Below, in pieces: positions 1 through 7,645 of a stretch of 13,683 nucleotides of DNA (positions within the stretch are counted from its first letter, which is position 1; every line of letters starts with the position of its first letter). The translations under genes were made by a program, and so were the position numbers. The DNA comes from Bacteroidota bacterium (GTDB lineage: Bacteria; Bacteroidota; Bacteroidia; Cytophagales; Cyclobacteriaceae), in contig JAHEMS010000044.1 in NCBI GenBank assembly GCA_024643595.1, forward strand, positions 1 to 13,683. The letters run 5' to 3'. The notes under the pieces are model-generated. The model did no database searches. It had not been told where the DNA came from and saw only the letters and a program-made list of their open reading frames with translations.

Positions 1-1478
1 TCTTGTGAATTTTCGAGTACCAATCGCATCAACCTTGAAAACTCAGAAAGAAATTTATTAGCGGTACGCTCATCGTTCTGAGAAATAAAATTATTAACGG
101 AATTAAGTGCGTTGAAAATAAAGTGCGGATTCATTTGGCTGCGTAATGACTTCAATGCTAGTAATTGATTAGCTTTCTTACTGGCCTGTGCATTCTTGAA
201 TATATAGTAAGACGTTACCAAAGTAATGGCGATAATTAATAATAAACCGTAAATGATTAATTGTTGACGTTGTAATGTAGTTTGCTCCTCTTGTTGGCCT
301 AACACCACTTGGGTGCTAAGTTCTTCAATTTCTTTTTGTTTCCTGATCAGGTCCGCTTTCTCTTGACGGATTTGTTCGTTTTGTTTTTCATTTCGGGCAA
401 TGGCGTCACTATATTTTTTGAATGTATTCAGTGCTTTTGAAATGTTTCCATTTTTCTCATACAGATCGGCAAGGTGGAGATATGCGTTAGCCTGATCGGT
501 TGGATTATTAATGGTATCTGCCAGTAACGCAGCTTCTTCCAATTCATTAATCGCTTCATTGGTCTCGCCTTTGTCTGCGAGTGATTTACTTAACTCAATT
601 TTGTCTTTTGATACTTCTTTTAAATTATTCGATTCAAGATTTAAATCAATCGACTGATTGCGGAGAGCAATATCCTCATCGAATCTTTTTTGTTCACGAA
701 GGGCCCCTGAAATTTCTTCCTTGGCATTAGATGATTGGATACTACGTTCGTCTTCTCTGGCTTGACTGGGTGCCGCATTGGCTGCTCGTAAGTTGCGCTG
801 TGAGGATTGATAAAAATCATTGGCCTTGTCTACGTTATTCAATCGGGCATAAATTTTAGCTTTCTGATTTTGAATTTTCCCCTCAAGACCTTCATTGCCG
901 ACTTTCAAGGAATTGCTTGTTTCTTCGATAACATTGAGTGCCTGAGTATAGTTGCCCATTTGATAGTACACTTCTGAAATATCCAATTTACGCTCCGTTT
1001 TTTCGGTATCGTTTAAGGGGAACTTGATGGTTTCCTGGAAGTAGCGCAAAGCCTGTGAATAGTTGCCTAACTTCAAATATGTATCGCCCAATCCACGCAA
1101 CGTACGTTGATATTCCTGGCTGTTGATGAAGTTGTTTAAAAGTTTCTGGTAGGCATTTTCATAATTATTAAGAGCAAGTCCCCACTCCTCTATATTTTGA
1201 TTGATTTCACCAAGTAACAAATAACATTTTGCCTGATTGAAATTGTCATTTTGAGCCAGGCTCATGCCGAGGGCTTCTTGTACTTTATTTAAAGCCTGCG
1301 AGGGATTGGATACTTTCAAATCATTTGCTTCACGAACTAATTGTTCTATGTTGCTTTGAGACGATCGGCTCTTCAGGCTTTTATACGACTCCTTTTTTTG
1401 CGCGGGTTCCTGAGCATAACAATTCGCAGCGAGTAATACGCTGGCGAAAATGCAAATGCTGAAGATTATCTGTTTCAT
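1..1478 (-). CDS. TPR-containing LytS-type sensor histidine kinase (N-terminal 492 residues, cut by window edge)
   Basis: Reading leftward from the ATG at 1478 gives 492 uninterrupted codons that run off position 1, so the C-terminal ATPase domain lies outside the window. The protein opens with a signal peptide (residues 1-21, ending NCYA). A periplasmic region follows (about 45-360) with TPR-type helical repeats, for example around 85-150 (LGDTYLKLGNYSQALRYF) and 331-360. A charged coiled coil spans about 360-405 and a single membrane helix about 407-426. The His_kinase (LytS/YehU) phosphoacceptor motif comes next: MNPHFIFNALNS, with H452 the expected phosphorylated histidine. In this family a periplasmic TPR sensor signals to a LytTR-type response regulator, which would probably be encoded past the left edge (inference). 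The ligand is unknown. The gene is divergent from the vWA gene. Confidence 0.93.
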   Translation of the reverse strand, partial: MKQIIFSICIFASVLLAANCYAQEPAQKKESYKSLKSRSSQSNIEQLVREANDLKVSNPSQALNKVQEALGMSLAQNDNFNQAKCYLLLGEINQNIEEWGLALNNYENAYQKLLNNFINSQEYQRTLRGLGDTYLKLGNYSQALRYFQETIKFPLNDTEKTERKLDISEVYYQMGNYTQALNVIEETSNSLKVGNEGLEGKIQNQKAKIYARLNNVDKANDFYQSSQRNLRAANAAPSQAREDERSIQSSNAKEEISGALREQKRFDEDIALRNQSIDLNLESNNLKEVSKDKIELSKSLADKGETNEAINELEEAALLADTINNPTDQANAYLHLADLYEKNGNISKALNTFKKYSDAIARNEKQNEQIRQEKADLIRKQKEIEELSTQVVLGQQEEQTTLQRQQLIIYGLLLIIAITLVTSYYIFKNAQASKKANQLLALKSLRSQMNPHFIFNALNSVNNFISQNDERTANKFLSEFSRLMRLVLENSQ

Positions 1479-1751
1479 TTTTTTGTCATCTATCTTCGAC
1501 CTATGCTCTCCCAGATCGAAATGGAATTTTAATTTTCATCATGATTTGTGTGGATACAGGATCATGACTTTACCATTTTTCATTTCGTGGGAAAGTTAAT
1601 ACAATAATTTTTACGGTTTTTAAACTGCACTGACTGGTTCGGCCACTTCACTCAGTGAAATGAGCATTTCACCCTACCACTTATTGTCCTCACTAAGTTT
1701 GGATACCCTTGGGCATGTTTTCGCGTAAACTTTACCAAAAAACAAATACTT
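1479..1751. promoter_or_regulatory. Shared divergent promoter region between kinase and vWA genes
   Basis: This 273-base AT-rich stretch separates two divergently transcribed genes and must hold both promoters. Facing the vWA gene, TAAGTTTG at 1694-1701 fits the Bacteroidota -7 consensus TAnnTTTG, about 50 bases before the ATG at 1752. I see no convincing -33 TTG at the right distance. A short inverted repeat, TTCACTCAGTGAA (1647-1659, 6-base arms around one central base), lies about 35 bases upstream of the -7 box and could be an operator. No clear -7 box is visible facing the kinase gene. No open frame here looks coding. Confidence 0.35.
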
Positions 1752-2900
1752 ATGAAAACTACAATCGCTTCAGTAAGTAAGGTTAAGAACCGCATGCTTA
1801 CTCTCCTTTTTATAATCCTGTTTTGGCATTTAAGCGCCTTCACCTCAGCGCCTCCGTTGAAAGATCAAAGCATTCAGCTAGCGATATTATTGGATACCAG
1901 CAACAGCATGGATGGTTTGATTGATCAGGCCAAATCGCAACTTTGGAAAATCGTTAATGAGCTTGCCGCTGCGAAATGCGCTGATGGAAAAAAACCGGGT
2001 ATCAAAATCGCACTTTATGAGTATGGTAATGATAACCTCTCCTCAGCGGAAGGGTACATACGCCAGGTGAGTGGTCTTACGGATGACCTTGACTTGATTT
2101 CCGAAAAATTGTTTTCACTTTCAACCAATGGAGGAAATGAATTTTGTGGCCATGTAATCAATTCCTCGTTACGGCAATTGGCATGGAGCACTTTGCCTAA
2201 CGATTTGAAAATGATTTTCATTGCCGGCAACGAACCGTTTACCCAGGGTGGCATCGCCTATCGTACATCGTGTGGTTTGGCGAGGGAGAAAGGCGTGGTT
2301 GTGAATACTATTTTTTGCGGACCTTTTGATGAAGGTATGCGTACAGGTTGGAAAGATGGTGCCGACATTACCGGTGGGTCATATATGAGCATCGAACAAA
2401 ATCGCAAGACGGTTTATATCGCTACGCCTTATGATGAACGCATCAGTGCGCTGAACGAGAAATTAAATAAAACCTACGTGTACTATGGTGCGGGTGGTGC
2501 TTCTAAAAAAGAAATGCAAGCTACTCAGGATAGCAATGCCGAAACTTATGGACAAGCGAACAAAGTGGAACGTGCTGTTTCAAAGAGTTCACATGCATAC
2601 CGCAACTCCAGTTGGGATTTAGTAGATGCTGCCAAAGAGAATGAGGAGGTAATAGCAAAAGCGAAGGACGATGAATTACCAAAGGAGATGAAAGGCATGA
2701 GCGTGCCACAACGTCAGGCGTTTGTTAAGGAGAAGGCCGATGAACGCTCGAAGATTCAGAATGAAATACAATCGCTGAACAAAAAGCGCCAGGAATTTCT
2801 TACTGCCAATACGCCCAAAGATGCAGGTGATACAATGCTCGATGCGGTCATGATCAAAGCGATCAAAGAGAAAGCAAAAGAAAAGAACCTGATCTATTAA
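1752..2900 (+). CDS. Exported vWA-domain protein of unknown function
   Basis: This is a 382-residue protein. The N-terminus is positively charged and followed by a hydrophobic stretch (about 15-33, ending SAFTSA), consistent with a signal peptide, so the product probably acts in the periplasm or at the envelope. M15 is a possible alternative start. A vWA domain covers about residues 40-240. The first metal-ion-dependent adhesion site (MIDAS) element is clear (DTSNS at 48-52, fitting DxSxS), and LSTNGG around 123-128 may supply the MIDAS threonine. At the position where a third-motif Asp is usual, the sequence reads FIAGNEPF (156-163), so metal binding may be unusual. The C-terminal third (about 250-382) is charged and helical, with coiled-coil character (around 325-350). 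vWA domains mediate protein contacts; the partner here is unknown. The gene ends 128 bases before a bidirectional hairpin shared with the sdh operon. Confidence 0.85.
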   Translation: MKTTIASVSKVKNRMLTLLFIILFWHLSAFTSAPPLKDQSIQLAILLDTSNSMDGLIDQAKSQLWKIVNELAAAKCADGKKPGIKIALYEYGNDNLSSAEGYIRQVSGLTDDLDLISEKLFSLSTNGGNEFCGHVINSSLRQLAWSTLPNDLKMIFIAGNEPFTQGGIAYRTSCGLAREKGVVVNTIFCGPFDEGMRTGWKDGADITGGSYMSIEQNRKTVYIATPYDERISALNEKLNKTYVYYGAGGASKKEMQATQDSNAETYGQANKVERAVSKSSHAYRNSSWDLVDAAKENEEVIAKAKDDELPKEMKGMSVPQRQAFVKEKADERSKIQNEIQSLNKKRQEFLTANTPKDAGDTMLDAVMIKAIKEKAKEKNLIY

Positions 2901-3027
2901 AGGGAGTCGAGTGGATTGGAGTGACTTACATAAAATTGTTGACGCTGGTTGAATTCAAAAATTGAAGAGCGGCATTGTATAATCTTATTGACGAATGGTT
3001 GTCGAACTAACCCAACTGGTAAAATAG

Positions 3028-3051
3028 AAACCCCGGTGTGAGCCGGGGTTT
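3028..3051. terminator. Bidirectional rho-independent terminator between convergent genes
   Basis: A perfect 9-bp stem, AAACCCCGG/CCGGGGTTT, encloses a 6-base loop (TGTGAG). On the plus strand the T-rich stretch TTTAATTTTG follows the G/C core. On the minus strand the run is TTTCTATTTT. It lies between the 3' ends of the vWA gene (2900, plus) and the TPR gene (3078, minus), so it can end both transcripts. Confidence 0.85.
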
Positions 3052-3077
3052 AATTTTGTAAATGAATATCGAAATTC

Positions 3078-3608
3078 TTATACGAAATCAAGGAAGTTAT
3101 CTTTTGGCCTTCTTTTGAGTTTATTATCCATAATGATCCTTGCGCAAGTGTTCCAGCGCAATACAACATCGTCGTTACCAGATGGATTTATTTCGTCCGC
3201 CTTCTCATAAAAATCCATTGCCTCCAGATACCACTCATACGCATCAAAATCAGACCCCGGATTGGATGAACTCAATGACGTATTTCCGTGTCGCTCGTGT
3301 ATGATACCCAGGTAATAGAGTTTCGAATAGGGATCTTTCAGGCTATTGGCAATATCTTCAGCCATCTTGGCTTTGCTTTGCTTTTGACCAAATTGGTCTG
3401 AAAGTGAAAGCAATAAAATAATTTTGGCTTTCTGATTGTCTTTATCGGCAATAAGTATATCAAGGCAGATGCTTTCTGCAACTCCTGGCTGGTTGAGCAA
3501 TCGGTAATGTTCAGCTCGTGTTAACGCAGGAGCAATTGCATCTTGAGAGAGCGGCTTTAAATTAAAGGCTGGGCTCTCCTCGGCTTTTTTTAATTCTTGT
3601 AAGTTCAT
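3078..3608 (-). CDS. Small TPR-like protein, last gene of the sdh operon
   Basis: This is a 176-residue soluble protein with no signal peptide or membrane helix, so it is probably cytoplasmic. Residues about 27-60 form a helix pair typical of a degenerate TPR (AEHYRLLNQPGVAESICLDI). A second helical stretch with TPR spacing is seen around 123-166 (AYEWYLEAMDFYEKADEINP). I do not recognise a named family. The ATG at 3608 lies 30 bases after the sdhB stop with no promoter visible between, so it is very likely cotranscribed with sdhCAB, and the hairpin at 3028-3051 follows it. The linker on the coding strand is a repetitive GTAAG/AGTAA run without a strong Shine-Dalgarno. A role in complex II assembly or quantity control is possible from position only; there is no direct evidence for it. 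Confidence 0.8.
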   Translation of the reverse strand: MNLQELKKAEESPAFNLKPLSQDAIAPALTRAEHYRLLNQPGVAESICLDILIADKDNQKAKIILLLSLSDQFGQKQSKAKMAEDIANSLKDPYSKLYYLGIIHERHGNTSLSSSNPGSDFDAYEWYLEAMDFYEKADEINPSGNDDVVLRWNTCARIIMDNKLKRRPKDNFLDFV

Positions 3609-3638
3609 AGCGATTGATTTTGTTTCTTACTACTTACT

Positions 3639-4382
3639 TTACTTCTTACCAAATATACTTAAAAGCTTCATCAATGGATCGTAAAACCGGTCTGCAACTC
3701 GTTCTTTCAAGGGAATGATAGCATTGTCTGTAATGGTAATATTTTCAGGGCATACATTGGTGCAACACTTGGTAATGTTACAAAAACCAATTCCACCCTC
3801 AGTTTTCAACTCCTTTCGCCTGTCTTCCACATCCAGTGGATGCATTTCAAGTGCTGCTGTGTAAACCATGTGTCGTGGCCCGGCAAATTCTTCATGTAAA
3901 TGATGTTCGCGAATCACGTGGCAAACATCCTGACACAAAAAACACTCAATGCACTTTCTGAATTCCTGCACACGATCAATATCACCCTGGTACATGCGCC
4001 AGGTGCCATCGGAGGCATCAGGGTTGCGCGGTTTAAACTTCTTAATTTTCTTTTTGATGCGATAATTTCTGGAGACATCAGTGACAAGGTCCCTGATTAC
4101 AGGGAATGCTTTCATCGGTTGAATGGTAATGGCCTTATCAAGATTCATATCATCCAATCGGGTCATGCACATCAGCTTTGGATGTCCGTTGATTTCTGCT
4201 GAACAGGATCCACACTTACCGGCTTTGCAATTCCATCGCACGGCCAAGTCATTGGCTTGTTCTGCCTGAATCTGATGAACCGCATCCAGCACAACCATGC
4301 CTTCCGAAATTTCAGCTTCGTAATTTTGAAACTGTCCTCCGGATTCATTTGTACGCCATATGCTAAAAGTAACTTTTGCCAT
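3639..4382 (-). CDS. sdhB: Succinate dehydrogenase iron-sulfur subunit
   Basis: This 247-residue protein passes electrons from the SdhA flavin to the quinone site. The N-terminal ferredoxin domain has the [2Fe-2S] ligands C52, C57, C60 (CKAGKCGSC) and C72. The C-terminal domain has C144, C147, C150 and C154 (CIECFLCQDVC), then C201, C207 and C211. The spacing of the last three matches the FrdB/SdhB pattern of a [4Fe-4S] plus a [3Fe-4S] cluster. C206 is an extra cysteine next to C207. The start is fixed by translational coupling: the ATG at 4382 overlaps the sdhA stop by one base (TAATG). The protein has no membrane segment and sits on the cytoplasmic face. Length and layout are close to the SdhB of mycobacterial Sdh1 (recalled, not aligned). 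Confidence 0.96.
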   Translation of the reverse strand: MAKVTFSIWRTNESGGQFQNYEAEISEGMVVLDAVHQIQAEQANDLAVRWNCKAGKCGSCSAEINGHPKLMCMTRLDDMNLDKAITIQPMKAFPVIRDLVTDVSRNYRIKKKIKKFKPRNPDASDGTWRMYQGDIDRVQEFRKCIECFLCQDVCHVIREHHLHEEFAGPRHMVYTAALEMHPLDVEDRRKELKTEGGIGFCNITKCCTNVCPENITITDNAIIPLKERVADRFYDPLMKLLSIFGKK

Positions 4383-6193
4383 TACTTCATTTCTTCTATA
4401 ATCTGTTTCAAGTCTTCACGAACTTCCGATTTAGGAACTTGCCGGACTTCTACTTTTCCCTCTCCATCTTTTTTTAACGTGACATTTACTTTCGCAAACT
4501 CATTGCTCTTATCCGGAAAATCCTCACGGAAATGACCACCTCGACTTTCCTTTCTTTCCTTGGCAGAAATGGCTATTGCCTTTGCCACGGTGAGCATGTG
4601 ATTCAACTCCATAGCTGTGTGCCATCCAGGATTATAACCCCGATTGCCGGTGCAGCCCACATGTGCCGAGCGACTCTCGAGTTCTTTCAGTTTTTCAATG
4701 GAGGTAATCAAGTCATTTTCATTGCGCACGATTCCAACGAGGTCCTGCATCATCTCTTGCAGATCATCTTGTAACGCAAAAGGATTTTCACCACCGCTAC
4801 CTCGCTCAAAAGGAGCAAGCGCCCAGGCAGCGATTTCGTTAACCTGATTTTCATCCACGGCATCCTCGCCCCTTTCTTTCGCATATTTTGCAGCGTACTC
4901 ACCGGCTCGTTTTCCAAATACGAGTAAGTCAGAAAGTGAGTTGCCTCCAAGGCGATTCGCACCATGAAGTCCAGCAGCACACTCACCTGTTGCAAAGAGA
5001 CCGGGGACACTCGTCATCTGCGTGTCGGCTTCAACCTTCACGCCTCCCATAATATAATGAGTGGTTGGCCCTACTTCCATTGGCTCTTTTGTAATGTCAA
5101 CACCAGCCAATTCCTTGAACTGATGATACATACTTGGCAACTTCCGCTTGATGTGTTCGGGAGCATTTGGAATTTTTTCTTTGATCCAGGCGATATCAAG
5201 AAATACACCACCATGTGGCGAACCTCTTCCGGCTTTTATTTCACGTCTGATACAGCGCGCAACATGATCACGGGTAAGTAATTCCGGTGGACGTTTTGCA
5301 TTTTTATCTCCTTGTGTATAGCGCCATCCTTCTTCTTCGTCAGTAGATGTTTGCGCTTTGTACAAATCAGGGATATCATCAAACATAAATCGCCTTCCTT
5401 CTTTGTTGCGCAATACGCCACCTTCACCACGAACCCCTTCAGTAATTAACAGTCCGCGTACACTGGGTGGCCACACCATTCCAGTGGGATGAAATTGCAC
5501 GAACTCCATGTCTATCAGTTCGGCTCCAGCATGATAGGCAATAGAAATTCCACCCCCTGTGCAGTCCCAACTGTTGCTGGAGATTTTATAAATGCGGCCC
5601 ATGCCACCAGTAGCAATGATGACTGCTTTAGCTTGAAAAATTTTAAAGAGTCCTTTCTCCCTATCGTAGCCAAATGCTCCTACAACCTGATCACCCTTTT
5701 TCAGCAAACTTACTATGGTATATTCCTGGTAAACATCAATACCCTGATGGATGCCATGATCTTGCAGTGTACGGATCAACTCTAATCCGGTACGATCACC
5801 GACGTGCGCCAGTCTTGGATATTTATGTCCTCCAAAATTTCGTTGCAGAATTCTTCCATCATCGGTTCGGTCGAATACCGCTCCCCAGGCTTCCAATTCG
5901 CGCACACGATCTGGCGCTTCCTTCGCATGTATCTCAGCCATGCGCCAGTTGTTCATGTACTGACCGCCACGCATGGTATCTGTGAAGTGAACTTTCCATC
6001 CATCACGATCATCCACATTGCCTAGCGCAGCAGCTACGCCTCCTTCTGCCATTACCGTATGTGCTTTGCCTAACAATGAACGGCACACCACGCCAACGGT
6101 TACCCCGGCAGCAGATGCCTCAATAGCAGCCCGAAGACCTGCGCCACCGGAACCAATCACCAAGACATCATATTTGAAGGTTTCGTACGCCAT
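4382..6193 (-). CDS. sdhA: Succinate dehydrogenase flavoprotein subunit
   Basis: This 603-residue catalytic subunit oxidises succinate to fumarate using covalent FAD. Visible elements are the dinucleotide-binding motif GSGGAG (14-19) and the FAD-linking histidine H45 in KAHTVMAEGG. Further on are HPTG (235-238), RGEGG (255-259), the catalytic-arginine region LLTRDHVAR (R308), H379 in PTTHYIMGG, and R414 in GANRLGGNSL, a substrate-binding arginine. The C-terminal ESRGGHFREDFP element of the family is also present. A segment at about 283-306 (TDEEEGWRYTQGDKNAKRPP) separates the 'RFMFDDIPD' strand from the catalytic arginine. I recall a similar segment in actinobacterial Sdh1 flavoproteins, but this is unverified. 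The ATG at 6193 overlaps the sdhC stop by one base (TGATG), and the gene's own stop overlaps sdhB, so all three are translationally coupled. Confidence 0.97.
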   Translation of the reverse strand: MAYETFKYDVLVIGSGGAGLRAAIEASAAGVTVGVVCRSLLGKAHTVMAEGGVAAALGNVDDRDGWKVHFTDTMRGGQYMNNWRMAEIHAKEAPDRVRELEAWGAVFDRTDDGRILQRNFGGHKYPRLAHVGDRTGLELIRTLQDHGIHQGIDVYQEYTIVSLLKKGDQVVGAFGYDREKGLFKIFQAKAVIIATGGMGRIYKISSNSWDCTGGGISIAYHAGAELIDMEFVQFHPTGMVWPPSVRGLLITEGVRGEGGVLRNKEGRRFMFDDIPDLYKAQTSTDEEEGWRYTQGDKNAKRPPELLTRDHVARCIRREIKAGRGSPHGGVFLDIAWIKEKIPNAPEHIKRKLPSMYHQFKELAGVDITKEPMEVGPTTHYIMGGVKVEADTQMTSVPGLFATGECAAGLHGANRLGGNSLSDLLVFGKRAGEYAAKYAKERGEDAVDENQVNEIAAWALAPFERGSGGENPFALQDDLQEMMQDLVGIVRNENDLITSIEKLKELESRSAHVGCTGNRGYNPGWHTAMELNHMLTVAKAIAISAKERKESRGGHFREDFPDKSNEFAKVNVTLKKDGEGKVEVRQVPKSEVREDLKQIIEEMK

Positions 6194-7026
6194 CAGAAAA
6201 AACGAAAGTCAGTCCAGATACCCATAGAACAAAGACGCACATATACATCAGAGAACATGACCCAAAATAAACTGGCCCATGCCCAGTTCATATGGCGCTT
6301 GTTCAAACAGGAGGAACAGTGGTATAATTTTTTTCGTACCGGTGCTTTGGAAAGTTGATCCTTTATTCCTCCAATCATATGACGAAACGAATGACATCCG
6401 AAAGTATAGCCACCTAATAGTGTTGCATTAATTGCCAGCACAAAAGTACCTACGCCTAACCCAAAGGTGGTGTCTCCTGTGGTGGTGTCTACGAACCACA
6501 AGGCTTTATAGGCATCATGGATCAAAACAAATACAAAGAGTACTGCGAGATACATGAAGTAGCGATGCACATTTTGCATGATCAGTGGAAAGGAATTTTC
6601 TCCGCGATAGGTTTTGCGGGGTTCGGTAACGGTGCAGGCGATTGGATCGGCCCAGAAAGATTTATAATATGCTCCGCGATAATAGTAGCAGGTAAGCCGC
6701 ATACCTCCGGGTGCCCATAAGATGAGCAAAGCCGGAGAGAACGGAAGAATCATAGGCCACCACGTTGGCTGCGGCCCAAACCAACTGTGGCTTGAACTAC
6801 CAAAGATTTCAGGAGAATAAAAGGGAGACAAGTAAGGGCCCAGGGTATAGTGTTCACCTTGAAAAGCTGCCCATGTTGCATAACCAATAAAAGATGATAG
6901 CCCCAAGAAAACAAGTATCGGACGTATCCACCAGGAGTCTTTGCGATAGGTATGTCCGAAGGAAAGAGCCAATAGGTAGGGGTTTGACGTATCGATGTTA
7001 GTAAAAATTAAATTGAAAAACAACAA
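6193..7026 (-). CDS. sdhC: Succinate dehydrogenase membrane anchor, type F (mycobacterial Sdh1)-like SdhC
   Basis: This 277-residue protein has five predicted membrane helices: about 33-55, 90-107, 154-178, 188-210 and 247-268. It lies directly upstream of sdhA with a TGATG overlap and is the only membrane anchor in the operon. It is longer than the usual B. subtilis-like single-subunit cytochrome b anchors (about 200-220 residues). A GCHSFRH element (210-216) ends helix 4. A short loop with HCSSCLNKRH (236-245) leads into helix 5. These provide C211, H212, H216, H236, C237, C240 and H245 near one membrane face, suitable for a metal centre. Mycobacterial Sdh1 SdhC is reported to hold a membrane Rieske-type [2Fe-2S] cluster, so I infer the same class. 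No in-frame ATG precedes the open frame: TTG at 7026 or 7023 follows a TGA at 7032-7030, so the start is probably TTG. Confidence 0.85.
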   Translation of the reverse strand: MLFFNLIFTNIDTSNPYLLALSFGHTYRKDSWWIRPILVFLGLSSFIGYATWAAFQGEHYTLGPYLSPFYSPEIFGSSSHSWFGPQPTWWPMILPFSPALLILWAPGGMRLTCYYYRGAYYKSFWADPIACTVTEPRKTYRGENSFPLIMQNVHRYFMYLAVLFVFVLIHDAYKALWFVDTTTGDTTFGLGVGTFVLAINATLLGGYTFGCHSFRHMIGGIKDQLSKAPVRKKLYHCSSCLNKRHMNWAWASLFWVMFSDVYVRLCSMGIWTDFRFF

Positions 7027-7236
7027 AGATCAATTTGCCTTAGTTGATGCAGGTTGATTTTTCTAGAGTAGTGTTATTAATTTGGGAGTATGTGTGACAT
7101 CTCAAAAACAAGAAAGCGGATTTCGAGTATATGAAATATGTCATCATTATCGTTAAGAATGCAGAATCTCGAACCCGAGAAGTTTAATTTATATTTGATA
7201 ATCATTTTTGACAGAGACTGGAGAAAAATATTTCGC
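7027..7236. promoter_or_regulatory. Intergenic region upstream of sdhC, with -7-like box facing right
   Basis: This stretch lies between sdhC (leftward) and the broken small gene (rightward). TATATTTG at 7190-7197 fits the Bacteroidota -7 consensus TAnnTTTG and sits 40 bases before the ATG at 7237. No matching -33 element is evident. On the strand leading into sdhC I see no clear promoter box, although an AAGG about 11 bases before TTG 7026 could be a weak ribosome binding site. No open frame ending in this stretch looks like a gene. Confidence 0.3.
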
Positions 7237-7645
7237 ATGAAACATTCGATAGCCATAGGCGCAGCGGTAATCCTTCTTCTTATAGCGATCGGTAGAATTT
7301 TTCTGATATCTGAAATGAAATCGATAATGAAATGCAACCCTATGCGCATCATCTAAATTATGATTTCACAGCAAAAGTCGACTCCAGTGTAATTGTGAAC
7401 GAAAAGAAAGTAGTGGGATTTATAGTGGGTAGTATAACCAGTGGCAGTTATGATAAATGGGTAGAGGATAGTTTGAATCGTAACCTTATAAATTATAAAA
7501 GGATTGTTTTTAACTTTTAAGCCTGATGGTCAATTCCAAAGAAGATAATTTTTTTGTTTTCAGAGATGGGGAGGTGATTTTAAAATCACAGGTTAGCAGG
7601 GCAACAACTCAGAAGGTGTATTTTGAATTTCGGCTGAATGATTGA
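7237..7645 (+). pseudogene. Frameshifted gene for a small membrane-anchored protein of unknown function
   Basis: Three reading frames join into one plausible protein of about 136 residues. Frame one runs from the ATG at 7237 and encodes a hydrophobic anchor (KHSIAIGAAVILLLIAIG). Around 7311-7330 the coding signal moves to a second frame (NEMQPYAHHLNYDFTAKV onward) that stops at TAA 7518. Removing one T from the TTTT at 7515-7518 continues the reading as FNFKPDGQFQ. Removing one A from 7538-7540 leads into EDNFFVFRDGEVILKSQ, ending at TGA 7643-7645. Each later shift falls in a homopolymer, so base-calling errors are a real alternative to genuine decay. The layout is one N-terminal membrane helix followed by a small beta-rich domain. 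I do not recognise the family. The gene stands alone, with a -7-like box at 7190-7197. Confidence 0.6.

Noticed and set aside
3609..3638. Repetitive GTAAG/AGTAA run between sdhB and the TPR gene
   Set aside because: It is too short and irregular to call a repeat element and has no hairpin, so it is read as a simple intergenic linker.
3900..4202. 100-codon plus-strand frame antisense to sdhB
   Set aside because: It overlaps the conserved Fe-S cysteine regions of sdhB on the other strand and its translation resembles no protein family.
7077..7352. 91-codon minus-strand frame upstream of sdhC
   Set aside because: It is antisense to the anchor segment of the broken gene, lacks family features, and the plus-strand reading fits a membrane anchor followed by a small domain better.
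7574..7589. Perfect 16-base palindrome GTGATTTTAAAATCAC
   Set aside because: It lies within the coding-like frame GEVILKS of the broken gene and is built from A/T runs, so I treat it as chance rather than an operator or attachment site.
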